64,000 nt of DNA from CAZUHB01 sp964620445 (GCA_964620445.1 CAZUHB010000005.1:90103-154102); one strand, 5' to 3'; counted from the first letter of the stretch, positions 9,310 to 18,547 are shown. Program-made: numbers and translations. The notes: generated by a model not told the origin, from the letters alone.

Positions 9310-10035
9310 ATGCGTTTCTGGCTGATCGGCTGCGGTTCCCTGGCGATCATCGTTATCATCTTCGGTGTGGTGGGCTTCAAGTGCGTCAGGGACACCTTTC
9401 TCGATGTCCGGGACGACATCTCCTTCATCGTGAACGAGTACAAGGCGCTCGATCAGGAGTTTCCCTTCGAGAAGCCGGAGGACGGGATCCTCTCTTTTGA
9501 CGAATACGCCCGGTTCACGCGATGCCGCACGATCCTGCTCGCAGACTTGGACGCCTATTTCGACAAGCTCGAGGGAGAGGAGACCTCGTGGAGGAAGAAG
9601 ATCTCGCTCATGGTCGGAATGCCATCCGAGATCGGACGGTCTCATGTGGAAGCCCTGAGAGAGGCGTGCCTCTCGCCATCCGCTTACGAGTGGTTCGTCA
9701 ATCACACCTTTCTCGTGCTCAGGTATGCCGATCACCGGGACGCTCCCGAGGACCTGAAGGCGCTGAAACGGGACCTCGAGGGCCTGTCGTGGAAAGACAA
9801 TCCCTTTGCCGAGGAAAGAGGGGACACCTTTTCCGATGACACGGTCGGCCTCGACAATATCCTCCCGCCGATCGATCCCGTCTTCATCCGCCTGCCGAAG
9901 GAGAACGTGGAGGCCGTCCTCGCTCATGCCGACACGCTGCGGAAAACGGGACGCGTCATCTACTTCGACGCGACATTCCTCGAGATGTCGATCCACACCC
10001 AGGATCAGGAGAACGGAGCTGGTAGCAACAAATGA
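9310..10035 (+). CDS. Single-pass membrane protein of unknown function
   Basis: A 241-residue protein with one N-terminal hydrophobic segment (LIGCGSLAIIVIIFGVVGF) and a largely charged, helical remainder, probably exposed outside the cytoplasm. No family recognised. The start at 9310 is preferred because GAGGAGATT lies just upstream and the membrane segment starts immediately; an alternative ATG at 9247 would add 21 basic residues and is coupled by TAATG to a preceding small ORF. A hairpin CCTCGAA/TTCGAGG (9277-9300) overlaps the upstream edge of the ribosome site. The next gene begins 10 bases after the stop. Confidence 0.7.
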   Translation: MRFWLIGCGSLAIIVIIFGVVGFKCVRDTFLDVRDDISFIVNEYKALDQEFPFEKPEDGILSFDEYARFTRCRTILLADLDAYFDKLEGEETSWRKKISLMVGMPSEIGRSHVEALREACLSPSAYEWFVNHTFLVLRYADHRDAPEDLKALKRDLEGLSWKDNPFAEERGDTFSDDTVGLDNILPPIDPVFIRLPKENVEAVLAHADTLRKTGRVIYFDATFLEMSIHTQDQENGAGSNK

Positions 10036-10045
10036 GAATCACACC

Positions 10046-10681
10046 ATGACCGGGGCAGAACGCGACGCAAGGGAGAATACCGCCCTCGGGGCTCTTCTGA
10101 CCGACGTGATCCTCCCCATCCTGTTTCCCGGTAGCGGGGTCGCCATGCCGCCCGACCTCCCCCGGCGCTCCATCGAGGTTCTCGATCGCGTGGGCGACCT
10201 GGAGGTCGGCTGGGAAGAAATCGCCCGGATACTCGGAGATTCTGAAATGCTCGCGGCGACGGGCCGCAATTTCCGCGCTGGAGACACCCTGGCCAAAACC
10301 GGCCGGACCGTGACGCTCCGCCTTTCGGGAGGAAGAACGTTCACTCCGCCCGCGCACGGCGCCGCGGCCGGCCTCGGAATCAGCCTGAGCGCCGAGGAGT
10401 CGCTGGTGCTCGAGTTCAGGAGCGGAGCCGAGGTGTTCGAGGATGGCGCCGTGCAGAAGAGGTTTCTCGCGGCGCGCAGGTCTCTCCCGGCGGCGGCGGC
10501 GGACGACATCCTGGCCGCGGCCGTCCTGCCCCAGACCAGTGCCCTGTTCGGAGTGAACACACCGCTCAAGGCCAATCTCTTTGGATTCTCCTTCAGCCTC
10601 AGGTTCGGAATCGTTCTGGCTGAGAGGGGACGGATCCGGCTCTTCGCCGCCGGGCCGATGGTCAAGGAAATCCCGTTGTGA
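10046..10681 (+). CDS. Conserved-looking protein of unknown function upstream of glnA
   Basis: A 211-residue protein, start MTGAERDARENTAL. It has a hydrophilic first half and a second half dense in beta-type stretches (LGISLSAEESLVLEF, FGFSFSLRFGIVLAE). No signal peptide, membrane segment or known motif seen. It lies 10 bases after the membrane protein and 16 bases before glnA, so the three are probably one transcript; a role linked to nitrogen status or to glutamine synthetase is only a guess from position. The ribosome site before 10046 is weak, so the start is not certain. Confidence 0.6.
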   Translation: MTGAERDARENTALGALLTDVILPILFPGSGVAMPPDLPRRSIEVLDRVGDLEVGWEEIARILGDSEMLAATGRNFRAGDTLAKTGRTVTLRLSGGRTFTPPAHGAAAGLGISLSAEESLVLEFRSGAEVFEDGAVQKRFLAARRSLPAAAADDILAAAVLPQTSALFGVNTPLKANLFGFSFSLRFGIVLAERGRIRLFAAGPMVKEIPL

Positions 10682-10697
10682 AAGGACGCGGTCGATC

Positions 10698-12026
10698 ATG
10701 AACAAGCAGACGATTCTCCGGAAGCTCAAGAACGAGAAAGTCCGTTTTCTGAGGCTGCAGTTCACCGATGTGATGGGTATCAACAAGAATGTGGAAGTTC
10801 CCGACCACCAGTTCAAGAAGGCCGTGGACGGCAACATCCTCTTCGACGGATCCTCGATCGAGGGATTCGTGCGCATCGAGGAGTCGGACATGAAGCTCTC
10901 GCCCGACCTCGACACGCTCGATATCCTCCCGTGGGAGGAGGCGAACGGGCAGGGCCGGGTGGCGCGCATGATCTGCGACATCCGCTACCCCGACGGATCG
11001 GAATTTCCCGGATGCCCGCGCACGGCGCTCAAGAGGCAGATCGCCCGGGCGCGCAAGATGGGTTACCGGCTGATGGTCGGACCGGAGGCGGAGTTCTTTC
11101 TCTTTCAGAGGGGCGCGAACGGCCAGGCCACGACGATCACCCATGACAGCGGTGGCTACTTCGACCTGGCACCGGTCGACCGCGGCGAGGTGGCGCGGCG
11201 CGCCATGGTGAACATCCTGGAGAAGATGGGTTTCGAGATCGAGGCGTCCCACCACGAGGTGGCGCCCGGCCAGCACGAGATCGACTTCAAGTACGCCGAC
11301 GCGCTCAAGACCGCCGACAATCTCATCACCTTCCGCATGGTGGTGCGCAAGGCGGCTTTCGATTACAACCTGCATGCCACCTTCATGCCGAAGCCGGTCT
11401 TCGGCGAGAACGGTTCCGGCATGCACTGCAACCTTTCGCTCTTCAAGGGGAGCAAGAATGCCTTCGATGCGCCGGGCGGCCACCTGGGACTGAGCCAAAC
11501 AGCCCACCATTTCATCGCCGGGATCATTGCGCACGCCAAGGCGATCACGGCGGTGACCAATCCGCTGGTCAACTCCTTCAAGCGGCTCGTGCCCGGCTAC
11601 GAGGCACCCACCCACATCGCATGGTCCGAGAAGAACCGCTCGCCCCTCTGCCGCATTCCGGCGAGCCGCGGCGAGGGCGCCCGCATGGAGTTCCGCTCGC
11701 CCGATCCGTCGTGCAATCCCTACCTCGCCATCGCCGTCATGCTCGGCGCCGGCCTGCACGGTATCGAGAAGAAGCTCAAGCCGCCCGAGGCCGTGAACAC
11801 CAATGTCTACTCCATGAGCGACAAAGAGCGAAAACGGCGCAAGATCCACTCCCTGCCCGGCGATCTCAAGGGCGCGCTCCTCTGTCTCAAGGATGACAAG
11901 GTCATCTGCGACGTCCTCGGCAAGCACCTCCTCGACTATTTCGTGAAGGCCAAGACCGCCGAGTGGGAGCATTACATCGCCAACGTGTCGCAGTGGGAAC
12001 TCGACCAGTACCTCGACAAGTTCTGA
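10698..12026 (+). CDS. glnA: Glutamine synthetase, type I
   Basis: Makes glutamine from glutamate, ammonia and ATP in the cytoplasm. The product has 442 residues, the short GSI-alpha length seen in Gram-positives and archaea. Landmarks: DGSSIEGF, VGPEAEFFLF, ENGSGMHCNLSLF, NPLVNSFKRLVPGYEAP and the RIP segment CRIPASRGEG. The region where GSI-beta enzymes carry the adenylylated Tyr reads NVYSMSDKERKRRKI, resembling the unmodified alpha type, so control by adenylylation is unlikely. Start at 10698 follows AAAGGA. It closes a probable operon with two unknown genes. Confidence 0.96.
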   Translation: MNKQTILRKLKNEKVRFLRLQFTDVMGINKNVEVPDHQFKKAVDGNILFDGSSIEGFVRIEESDMKLSPDLDTLDILPWEEANGQGRVARMICDIRYPDGSEFPGCPRTALKRQIARARKMGYRLMVGPEAEFFLFQRGANGQATTITHDSGGYFDLAPVDRGEVARRAMVNILEKMGFEIEASHHEVAPGQHEIDFKYADALKTADNLITFRMVVRKAAFDYNLHATFMPKPVFGENGSGMHCNLSLFKGSKNAFDAPGGHLGLSQTAHHFIAGIIAHAKAITAVTNPLVNSFKRLVPGYEAPTHIAWSEKNRSPLCRIPASRGEGARMEFRSPDPSCNPYLAIAVMLGAGLHGIEKKLKPPEAVNTNVYSMSDKERKRRKIHSLPGDLKGALLCLKDDKVICDVLGKHLLDYFVKAKTAEWEHYIANVSQWELDQYLDKF

Positions 12027-12219
12027 TTCAACGAGCCTGGCGACGCGCGCGGGGGCGACAGGGCGGCAAGATCTTCGAAATAACCGCGGACAGCCCGCGC
12101 TCGATAGGTTTTAATGACAATGGCCAACGCGCGGATCGACACGGCGCGTCCGCCGCGAGCACCCCGGAGCACCCGCCTGCAACTTCCCGGCACCCGCACA
12201 CCATTACCGGAGAAGCGCC

Positions 12220-13596
12220 ATGGGGCAGAAAAACATTTTCTGGTCTCTACTCGTCCCTCTACTTTTCAGCGCGGCGGTTGCTGGAACAGACTGCGTTGCG
12301 TCCGAGTCAGCCGAAGATTTCGTGGCTTGGGCGGAGCAATCGGCGATCCATCTGGACACGCTCGACTGGCGCGCGGCGGACAGGGAGAAGCTCGCCTCCC
12401 TCGACGCGGCGCTCCGCCGAAAGCGGATCGTCTATCTCGGCGAACCGGACCACTACATTCACGAAAAATACGCCTTCCGGCTCATCATGATCCAGTATCT
12501 GGTGAAGAAGGGATGGCGCCACATCGGCATGGAGATGGGACGGTCGGACGGGCTCAAGCTCGACAGGTACCTGCAGACCGGCGACGAGACCTTTCTCGAC
12601 AAGATGGGCGCTTACGGGTGCGAGGACCACAAACGCGCTGACCGCGACGACGAGCCCTCCGGTCTCTTCAACAGGATGAAACACAATCTGGAAGCGAGCC
12701 GGCCCGCGTTCCGCGCCGAGGAGCGGCGGTTCGCGGCCCACCTTCTCGAGATCAATCGGTCCCGTCCGAAAGGGACGCCGCCGGTGCGTTTCTTCGGTTT
12801 CGACGTCGACCTCATTCCGGGGAGCGGGTACGGCGACCTCGACGCGATCCTGGCTGAAGCCGATCGCGAAGCGCCCTTCGCCCGACTCCTGCGCAAGGGA
12901 TTGCAGAGGGTGTCCGGTGAAACGAGGACCGAGGAGCTCGAACGGATCAACCGGATCGTCGAAGAGGTTCGAAAAAACGAAGAGGCTCTCGTCGATCTCC
13001 TCGGCGAGGAGAGGGGCGAGATCTTCCGGCAAACACTGCTCACCCTGCGCGACAGCTTTGCGGTCACCTCCAGCGCGTTCCACACCCGCTCGCCGATCGA
13101 GCTGATGGATGCGCTCGCCCGGCGCGAAACTGTGATGTACCGGCACTTCGACGAGTACATGGAGCGGCTCGGTCCCGGGGAGAAGGTGATTCTCATGGGC
13201 CACAATCTTCACCTGAGCAAGGATTCCGCATCGTTGAGCGGCGGCCCCCTGGGTGCGCCGATCGCGCTCTGGCGGACGATCGGCACCCACGTGGCCCAGA
13301 GCCTGCCGGGCGAGGCCTACTCGATCTGGCTTCTTTACGACCGTAGCCAGAACAGCGGTTATCTCAGCCCTGAACCGGTGGTGGATATCCCGTCCAAGCC
13401 GGACGCGGTCGAACACCTTCTCGCCCGGGCCGGCACCCATTTCGTGCTCCCCCTCGAGGGCGCGCTCCGCGAGGGACGTTACCTGAGCGAGGCACGGAAC
13501 TTTACCCAGAACGGCGAGTACGGCAGCGGCGTCATCCCCCGGCAGGCGGACGCGATCTTTTTCGTGGAGACTGTCAGCGCGCTCCGGCTGGAGTAG
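12220..13596 (+). CDS. Secreted erythromycin-esterase-like protein
   Basis: A 458-residue exported protein (signal peptide ending near SAAVAG). The core resembles the EreA/ChaN-like superfamily: IVYLGEPDHYIHEKYAF carries the conserved Glu and His of the active site, followed by HIGMEMG, and later VILMGHNLHLSKDS with further His residues. Family members include macrolide esterases and uncharacterised hydrolases; antibiotic resistance should not be assumed. The last codons (SALRLE then TAG) form a degenerate copy of a 27-bp tandem repeat that continues past the stop into the assembly gap, so the true 3' end deserves checking. Confidence 0.75.
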   Translation: MGQKNIFWSLLVPLLFSAAVAGTDCVASESAEDFVAWAEQSAIHLDTLDWRAADREKLASLDAALRRKRIVYLGEPDHYIHEKYAFRLIMIQYLVKKGWRHIGMEMGRSDGLKLDRYLQTGDETFLDKMGAYGCEDHKRADRDDEPSGLFNRMKHNLEASRPAFRAEERRFAAHLLEINRSRPKGTPPVRFFGFDVDLIPGSGYGDLDAILAEADREAPFARLLRKGLQRVSGETRTEELERINRIVEEVRKNEEALVDLLGEERGEIFRQTLLTLRDSFAVTSSAFHTRSPIELMDALARRETVMYRHFDEYMERLGPGEKVILMGHNLHLSKDSASLSGGPLGAPIALWRTIGTHVAQSLPGEAYSIWLLYDRSQNSGYLSPEPVVDIPSKPDAVEHLLARAGTHFVLPLEGALREGRYLSEARNFTQNGEYGSGVIPRQADAIFFVETVSALRLE

Positions 13597-13780
13597 CCGG
13601 TGCGGGCGCTCCGACTCAATCAGCCGGTGCGGGCGCTNNNNNNNNNNNNNNNNNNNNNNNNNNNNNNNNNNNNNNNNNNNNNNNNNNNNNNNNNNNNNNN
13701 NNNNNNNNNNNNNNNNNNNNNNNNNNNNNNNNNNNNNAGCCGGTGCGGGCGCTCCGACTCAATCAGCCGGTGCGGGCGCT
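13596..13780. repeat. 27-bp tandem repeat interrupted by assembly gap
   Basis: The unit (GCCGGTGCGGGCGCT plus CCGACTCAATCA) is seen at 13596-13622 with a partial copy to 13637, then 100 N, then a full copy at 13739-13765 and a partial copy to 13780. Copies on both sides are identical, so the gap is almost certainly an unresolved longer array. The unit is nine codons long. On the plus strand it reads VRALRLNQP in frame with the end of the upstream esterase-like gene; on the minus strand a copy encodes the last residues APAPAD of the aminopeptidase. Confidence 0.9.
13638..13737. other. Assembly gap (100 N)
   Basis: Exactly 100 undetermined bases, a conventional placeholder for a gap of unknown size. 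It lies inside a tandem repeat. Confidence 0.98.
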
Positions 13781-15390
13781 TCGAAACGGTTTTCCATGAG
13801 CAGCCAGGTGTGCGGATCGAGCTGAACGGAATCGGGTTTCGATTCGAAATCGAAGGTGAAGATCTCCGACTTCTCATCGACACGAACCCTCTCGACCGAC
13901 AGCGCCGCGCCGCCCGCTGACGCGATGCCCAGGTCGAGCGGAAAAACGAACACCCTCTCGCCGGGCTGCGCCTGGCGCAGCTCGACAAGGAGCGCGCCCT
14001 TTTCATATCTCCAGCCGCCCTCGAGAACGGGATGCCCCGGCTCGAATATCCACTGCCGGAAGAACCGGTCGAGCTCGGTCCCCGACTCCTCCTCCATGAC
14101 ACGCTCGAAATCGGCGGTTATCGCGTTGCGATCGCGGAATTCCTCGTAGTAGGCGCGGATCCCCTTCCAGAACGCCTCCTCCCCCACCTCGCGCCGCAGC
14201 ATGTGGAGCACCCAGCCCGCCTTCTGGTAGGTGTTCGCGTTGAGAAGATCGTCGAGCCTCGTGATCGACCGATCGACCACCGGTGATTCGGGCCGGCGTC
14301 GATAGTAGGCGAGGACCCGATCCCTGTCCCTGACGAGACCCTTCTCGAGACGGTCCCGTCCATGGGTGGCCTCGTTGAAGAGGTGTGTGAAATAGGTGGC
14401 AAATCCCTCGCTGAGCCAGATATGGTGCCAGTCGGCCTCTGTCACCGAATCGCCGAACCACTGATGGGCGATCTCGTGCGTCACCAGGTCCGCGCGCTTC
14501 CCTGTCCCGGTGACCGAATTCTCGTTGTAGAAAATGACGCTCGCATTCTCGGTCCCGCCGTAACGCGTGCGCGACTGGACATTGGCGAGCTTCTCGTAGG
14601 GAAAGGGACCGATACGGTTGCTGAAAAAGGACACGACCCGCGGTGCGGGCGCGAAATCGAAAAATCCGGCGTCCCGGTTCTGCGGAAAGACCCAGGTTTC
14701 GATCGGGATTCCGTCCACGACTTCGACGTGTTGCACCGCGAACCGCCCCGCGGCGACCACCATGCAGTAGGTTGTGATCGGCACCGACTCGGACCAGTGG
14801 GTGAGGCATCGGCCCCCGGGCAGGTGGCTCTCCTCCACCTTGCGTCCATTGGACACGACCCGGTATCTCTCGGGCGCGGTGACGATGAACTCGCACGTGG
14901 CCTTGTCGCAAGGATGGTCGATCGTAGGAAGCCAGTGGCGCGCCCGGTCGGGCCAGTTGTCGCCGAAAAAGGTGCGGTCGCCGAATTTGTTGTTCGAGAT
15001 GACCAGGCCGTCGGCAGGTCTTCCAGCGTAGGAGATGGTGAGGCGCTGCCGGGTGCGGCCCCCGGCCGGCTCGGGCAGGACGATGCGAAGACGGTCCTGC
15101 CCATGTTCGAAGGTCAGGGGCTGCATCCCGCGGCGGACGGACGACACGGTCATCCCCGTCCCCTCTCCGTCGGGCGGTCCAACGAGATCGAGGGTCAACT
15201 CGGTGAGCGCATCGTCGAGAAACTCCACATCGAGCGCGGCCGAGGCAGTCACGGCGTCGCTCCCGTCCGACAGCTCCAGCGAGAAAACGTAATGCTTCAC
15301 GTCGATCGAGCCGTTCCGCGGATAGTCGTCGGCCGGTGTGAAGGCACAGAGAAAAGAAATGCCGAGAAGGAAAAAGGTCAACCGCTTCAT
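13759..15390 (-). CDS. Secreted M1 family aminopeptidase
   Basis: A 543-residue zinc metallopeptidase with signal peptide (MKRLTFFLLGISFLCAF). The N-terminal beta-sandwich is followed by GGTENAS (about 278-284, equivalent to the GxMEN exopeptidase loop) and HEIAHQW with WLSEGFATY, giving zinc ligands His 305, His 309 and Glu 328 and catalytic Glu 306. It is shorter than full aminopeptidase N (~870 residues), lacking the long C-terminal helical domain, like other compact bacterial M1 members. Start at 15390 follows GGAAAGGTGAG. The final APAPAD and stop are encoded within a tandem repeat copy next to an assembly gap, so the C-terminus could be altered. Confidence 0.9.
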   Translation of the reverse strand: MKRLTFFLLGISFLCAFTPADDYPRNGSIDVKHYVFSLELSDGSDAVTASAALDVEFLDDALTELTLDLVGPPDGEGTGMTVSSVRRGMQPLTFEHGQDRLRIVLPEPAGGRTRQRLTISYAGRPADGLVISNNKFGDRTFFGDNWPDRARHWLPTIDHPCDKATCEFIVTAPERYRVVSNGRKVEESHLPGGRCLTHWSESVPITTYCMVVAAGRFAVQHVEVVDGIPIETWVFPQNRDAGFFDFAPAPRVVSFFSNRIGPFPYEKLANVQSRTRYGGTENASVIFYNENSVTGTGKRADLVTHEIAHQWFGDSVTEADWHHIWLSEGFATYFTHLFNEATHGRDRLEKGLVRDRDRVLAYYRRRPESPVVDRSITRLDDLLNANTYQKAGWVLHMLRREVGEEAFWKGIRAYYEEFRDRNAITADFERVMEEESGTELDRFFRQWIFEPGHPVLEGGWRYEKGALLVELRQAQPGERVFVFPLDLGIASAGGAALSVERVRVDEKSEIFTFDFESKPDSVQLDPHTWLLMENRFEAPAPAD

Positions 15391-15573
15391 CTCACCTTTC
15401 CAAATCGATTCACGAGGGGGCGGCTCCGGAAACAATCGGACCGAGACCGGATAGTCTGGCAGAATGGATGGAGCAGCGCAACCGGTTCAACAGTGGCCCG
15501 AATCGGGACGCGCTGCTAAAATCGGAGCTTCGATCTGCAAAAGGCATACGATGACACTGGAGAGGGATAAAAA

Positions 15574-16278
15574 ATGGCCAAACACATCGGCATCGTCGCG
15601 TGCAGCGCCGAGGGCGCCGCTCTCTGTTACCGGACGATCTGCGGGGAAGCCCCCTCGAGGATGGGCGAGCACATGCATCCCGAGATCACCATGCACACCC
15701 ATCCGCTCGCTGACTACATGGTCCACATCCGCTCGGGCGACTGGACCGCGGTCGCCGAGCTCATGCTCTCCTCGTGCCGCAAGGTGGCCGAGGCGGGCGC
15801 CCGGTTCGCGATCTGCCCGGACAACACGATTCATGAGGCTTACGAGGAGGTGATCCGAACATCGCCCATCGAATGGCTTCACATCGTGGACGCCGTGGCC
15901 GGCGAGGCGCGGGCGTGCGGTTTCGAACGTCTCGGCATCACGGGAACGCGCTACCTGATGACCGGGCCCGTCTACAGCCGGGGGCTGGAGGCCCTCGGAA
16001 TCTCGAGCGCCATTCCCGAAGAGGAGGAGAGGAACGAAATCGACAGGATCATCTTCGACGAACTGGTCAACGGATTCTTCACCGAGAGCTCGAGGCTTTA
16101 TTTCAACGAGGTGATCGGGAATCTCGAGGAGAAGGGCTGTGATGCGGTGGTTCTCGGCTGTACCGAGATCCCTCTCCTCGTCGATCGCGACGACTGTCCG
16201 CTGCCCGTGCTCGATTCGACGCGCCTTCTGGCGCGAGCAGCTCTCGACAAGGCTCTCGGGGAAGGCGATCGGGCCTGA
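15574..16278 (+). CDS. Aspartate/glutamate racemase family protein
   Basis: A 234-residue PLP-independent amino-acid racemase of the aspartate racemase family. The two catalytic cysteines are in place: FAICPDNTIH (Cys 81) and VLGCTEIPLL (Cys 196), each on its half of the pseudo-symmetric fold. Substrate (aspartate, glutamate or another amino acid) cannot be decided. GGAGAGGG precedes the ATG at 15574. Transcribed alone; divergent from the M1 peptidase. Confidence 0.9.
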   Translation: MAKHIGIVACSAEGAALCYRTICGEAPSRMGEHMHPEITMHTHPLADYMVHIRSGDWTAVAELMLSSCRKVAEAGARFAICPDNTIHEAYEEVIRTSPIEWLHIVDAVAGEARACGFERLGITGTRYLMTGPVYSRGLEALGISSAIPEEEERNEIDRIIFDELVNGFFTESSRLYFNEVIGNLEEKGCDAVVLGCTEIPLLVDRDDCPLPVLDSTRLLARAALDKALGEGDRA

Positions 16279-16659
16279 AAAGGTGGGCGTCGTTGATAAG
16301 GGGAAAAAGAGGAACCTGCCAGGAGACCCAGTTTCTCAGGGTATTAGGAGGTGAAGAGCGGGTTTTACACCATGGGCGTGGCAACCTTGGCAAGTTCTTT
16401 TGCGATTTGTCGTTCTGTATTCCAGCGGTCCTTTATGCACCGGTGACTGTCCTCCCGGAAGGTCATTTCCACGAGCGGCCGAAGAGACTCACCAATTCTG
16501 AAAATTTTCCCTCCTTTTCCAAATAGTGCGAACGCAACCCTTCCGTAACACGCGATTTGGGGCAACGCTCCGCGGCCCACGATGCGGGCCGGCCGGGGTG
16601 AGACCGCTTCCGTTCCGGAACGGAATCGATTGCAACAATTACAACAAATGAGCCTGGAG
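16279..16659. other. Intergenic region between convergent genes
   Basis: About 380 bases between the racemase and the SGNH/propeller fusion gene, both ending here. I see no coding frame. It contains an 18-bp perfect palindrome at 16608-16625 (arms TTCCGTTCC and GGAACGGAA, no loop). No T-rich terminator was obvious on either strand. Confidence 0.5.
16608..16625. promoter_or_regulatory. 18-bp perfect palindrome
   Basis: TTCCGTTCC followed directly by GGAACGGAA. With no spacer it is better suited to binding a dimeric protein than to forming a terminator. It lies 35 bases beyond the 3' end of the minus-strand gene ending at 16660, an unusual place for an operator. Confidence 0.35.
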
Positions 16660-18459
16660 TCAATCGACCCGAGGTGTGATCGGTATGGCCAGGTTGACCG
16701 ATTCATCGCCCTTTCGGGCGGCAACGAAGAGCATCCGTGCCCGCCCCGCTTCGTCCGTATACACGAAGGGCCGCTCGAGTCGGTCAGGTTTGAAGACCGA
16801 TTCATCGTCGAATTGCACTTCCTTGGCCATGATCGGATGGTGGCGCGCCGCGCGCCACGTGCGGCCGTCGGGCGACGTGATCAGCCCGATCTCGGTATGG
16901 GCGTGGTACACCGCGTAGAATCGGTGGCGGGTTTTGTCGTACCAGATGGAGCAATCCTCGCTGTCGAAGCTGTCGATCACCGGCCCGGGCTGGATTTCGA
17001 AAGGTCCCTCTGGTGTGCGCGCCACGGCGAGCGCCTGGTTGCGGATGAACCGTTTCTCCCGCGGCTTGTCCCCCTTGACGATCATGTAGAACAGGCCGTC
17101 CGGCCCTTCGCACACCGCGGGATTGACCGTGATCGTCGTGATCGGTCCCGCCGGTTCCACGATCGGCCCGCTCGATCTTTTCCACGGCCCGCCCGGTGAT
17201 TCGGCCACGGCCACGCCCGTGCGCTGGTTGTTGCGCAGGACTTTCCAGTTCGGGTGGCCGTACCCGGCGCGAGCGGTCTCGATCAGTTCCTCCTCGGAGA
17301 AATCCCCGCGGGTGGCGCAGAAGTAGATGTAAAAGCGATCGCCATATTTTTTGATCTTGGGATTGTGTGCGGTCACGGCGTCCCAGCCGTCGTTCCCGCG
17401 GCAGCCGAGCGCCGTTTCCACGTAACGGTAAGGCCCCTCGATCCGGGACGCCACGGCGTGGGCCACTTCCGAATGGGTGAGCCAGGCGAGGAATCCGTAT
17501 TCCTTCGGCCACCGGGAATAGAAGAGGTGGAACAGGCCATCGTCCCCTTCGATCACGCTCCCGCCCCAGGTGTACCATTCGGGATCGACCAGGATGTGGG
17601 CGCGCGGTTTCTTGTCGGCGAGCGACAGCCGCGCCGCCGCGGGCAGCGGCGCCACCCTCGGATCGAGATCGTCGAGCAGGGAGGCCACAACCGGCGCGAG
17701 AGCCTCTGCCCAAGCAGCGTAGCCAGCCTGGCGCAAATGGAGAAAATCCCCGCCGAACAGGTCTTCGCGCGCGGTGCGGTCTTCGCGCAGGAAGACGGGG
17801 CTCATCTCCTCGAAAGAGACCCTCTCCTCTTCGGAGAGAGGAGTGAGCAGCCTGTTCAGGGCATCGACCTTCTTCCGGAAGGGATCGTCAGCGGTTCGGC
17901 CCCGCGGCAGCACCCCGACGAGCACGATCTCCGACCGGGGCGTCTTGGCCCGCAGCCGGCCGAGGACCGCAACGATCCCCTCGGCGACCTGCTCGGGCGT
18001 GTGCCCGGCAGAGAGGTTGTTCGTGCCGATCATGAGGACGATCACCCTGGGCGCGATCCCGTCGAAGTTGCCGTGATCGATGCGCCAGAGCAGGTGCTCG
18101 GTGCGGTCGCCCGAGATGCCGAAATTGGCGTGCCTGTACCGGCCAAAGAACTTTTCGCGCGCCGCGCTCCCCGGCCCCCACACCGAACGGCCCGGCCCGC
18201 CCCATGACTGGGTGATCGAGTCGCCGAGCAGCACGAGATCGATCGGCTCGTTCTCCCCGGCGGTGTTGTTGATGTCGTTGTGCTGGTCGAGCCACGTCTT
18301 CCCCTCGCCCCACCCGGCGGCGCCGCCCCGCGTCTCGGCGCTCGCGATCGGTATGACGGCGGGATTCCGCCCGGTTTGCGAAACCTCCTCTTCGCAGGCC
18401 AGGCCCGGATCGAGGGGAAGAAGAACGAGAAGAGCAGCCAGCGCGATAATGACCTTCAC
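16660..18459 (-). CDS. SGNH/GDSL esterase fused to a glycosidase-like propeller
   Basis: A 599-residue exported protein (signal peptide MKVIIALAALLVLLP). Residues about 70-265 are an SGNH esterase: LLGDSITQSW (Ser 81), MIGTNNLSAG (Asn 147) and DFLHL (Asp 238, His 241) give the four conserved blocks. Residues about 285-599 look like a five-bladed propeller of the GH43/GH117/GH130 type (WYTWGGSVIEGDDG, VTAHNPKIKKYGDRFYIYF, SPGGPWKRSSGP). One chain would thus remove esters and cut glycosidic bonds in a polysaccharide; the substrate is unknown. The start codon is GTG at 18459, supported by GGAGGACC upstream. Confidence 0.85.
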   Translation of the reverse strand: MKVIIALAALLVLLPLDPGLACEEEVSQTGRNPAVIPIASAETRGGAAGWGEGKTWLDQHNDINNTAGENEPIDLVLLGDSITQSWGGPGRSVWGPGSAAREKFFGRYRHANFGISGDRTEHLLWRIDHGNFDGIAPRVIVLMIGTNNLSAGHTPEQVAEGIVAVLGRLRAKTPRSEIVLVGVLPRGRTADDPFRKKVDALNRLLTPLSEEERVSFEEMSPVFLREDRTAREDLFGGDFLHLRQAGYAAWAEALAPVVASLLDDLDPRVAPLPAAARLSLADKKPRAHILVDPEWYTWGGSVIEGDDGLFHLFYSRWPKEYGFLAWLTHSEVAHAVASRIEGPYRYVETALGCRGNDGWDAVTAHNPKIKKYGDRFYIYFCATRGDFSEEELIETARAGYGHPNWKVLRNNQRTGVAVAESPGGPWKRSSGPIVEPAGPITTITVNPAVCEGPDGLFYMIVKGDKPREKRFIRNQALAVARTPEGPFEIQPGPVIDSFDSEDCSIWYDKTRHRFYAVYHAHTEIGLITSPDGRTWRAARHHPIMAKEVQFDDESVFKPDRLERPFVYTDEAGRARMLFVAARKGDESVNLAIPITPRVD

Positions 18460-18547
18460 AGAGCGGTCCTCCTGTCTGAACGTCGACCTTCAACAGCGAT
18501 CAACAGGAAAGCACAGGCGCGGGCGGACTGTAAAGGATCAAGTAGAG

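Noticed and set aside
12220..13596. Macrolide resistance gene
   Set aside because: Only the general erythromycin-esterase-like fold is indicated; the protein is exported and diverged, so resistance is not supported.
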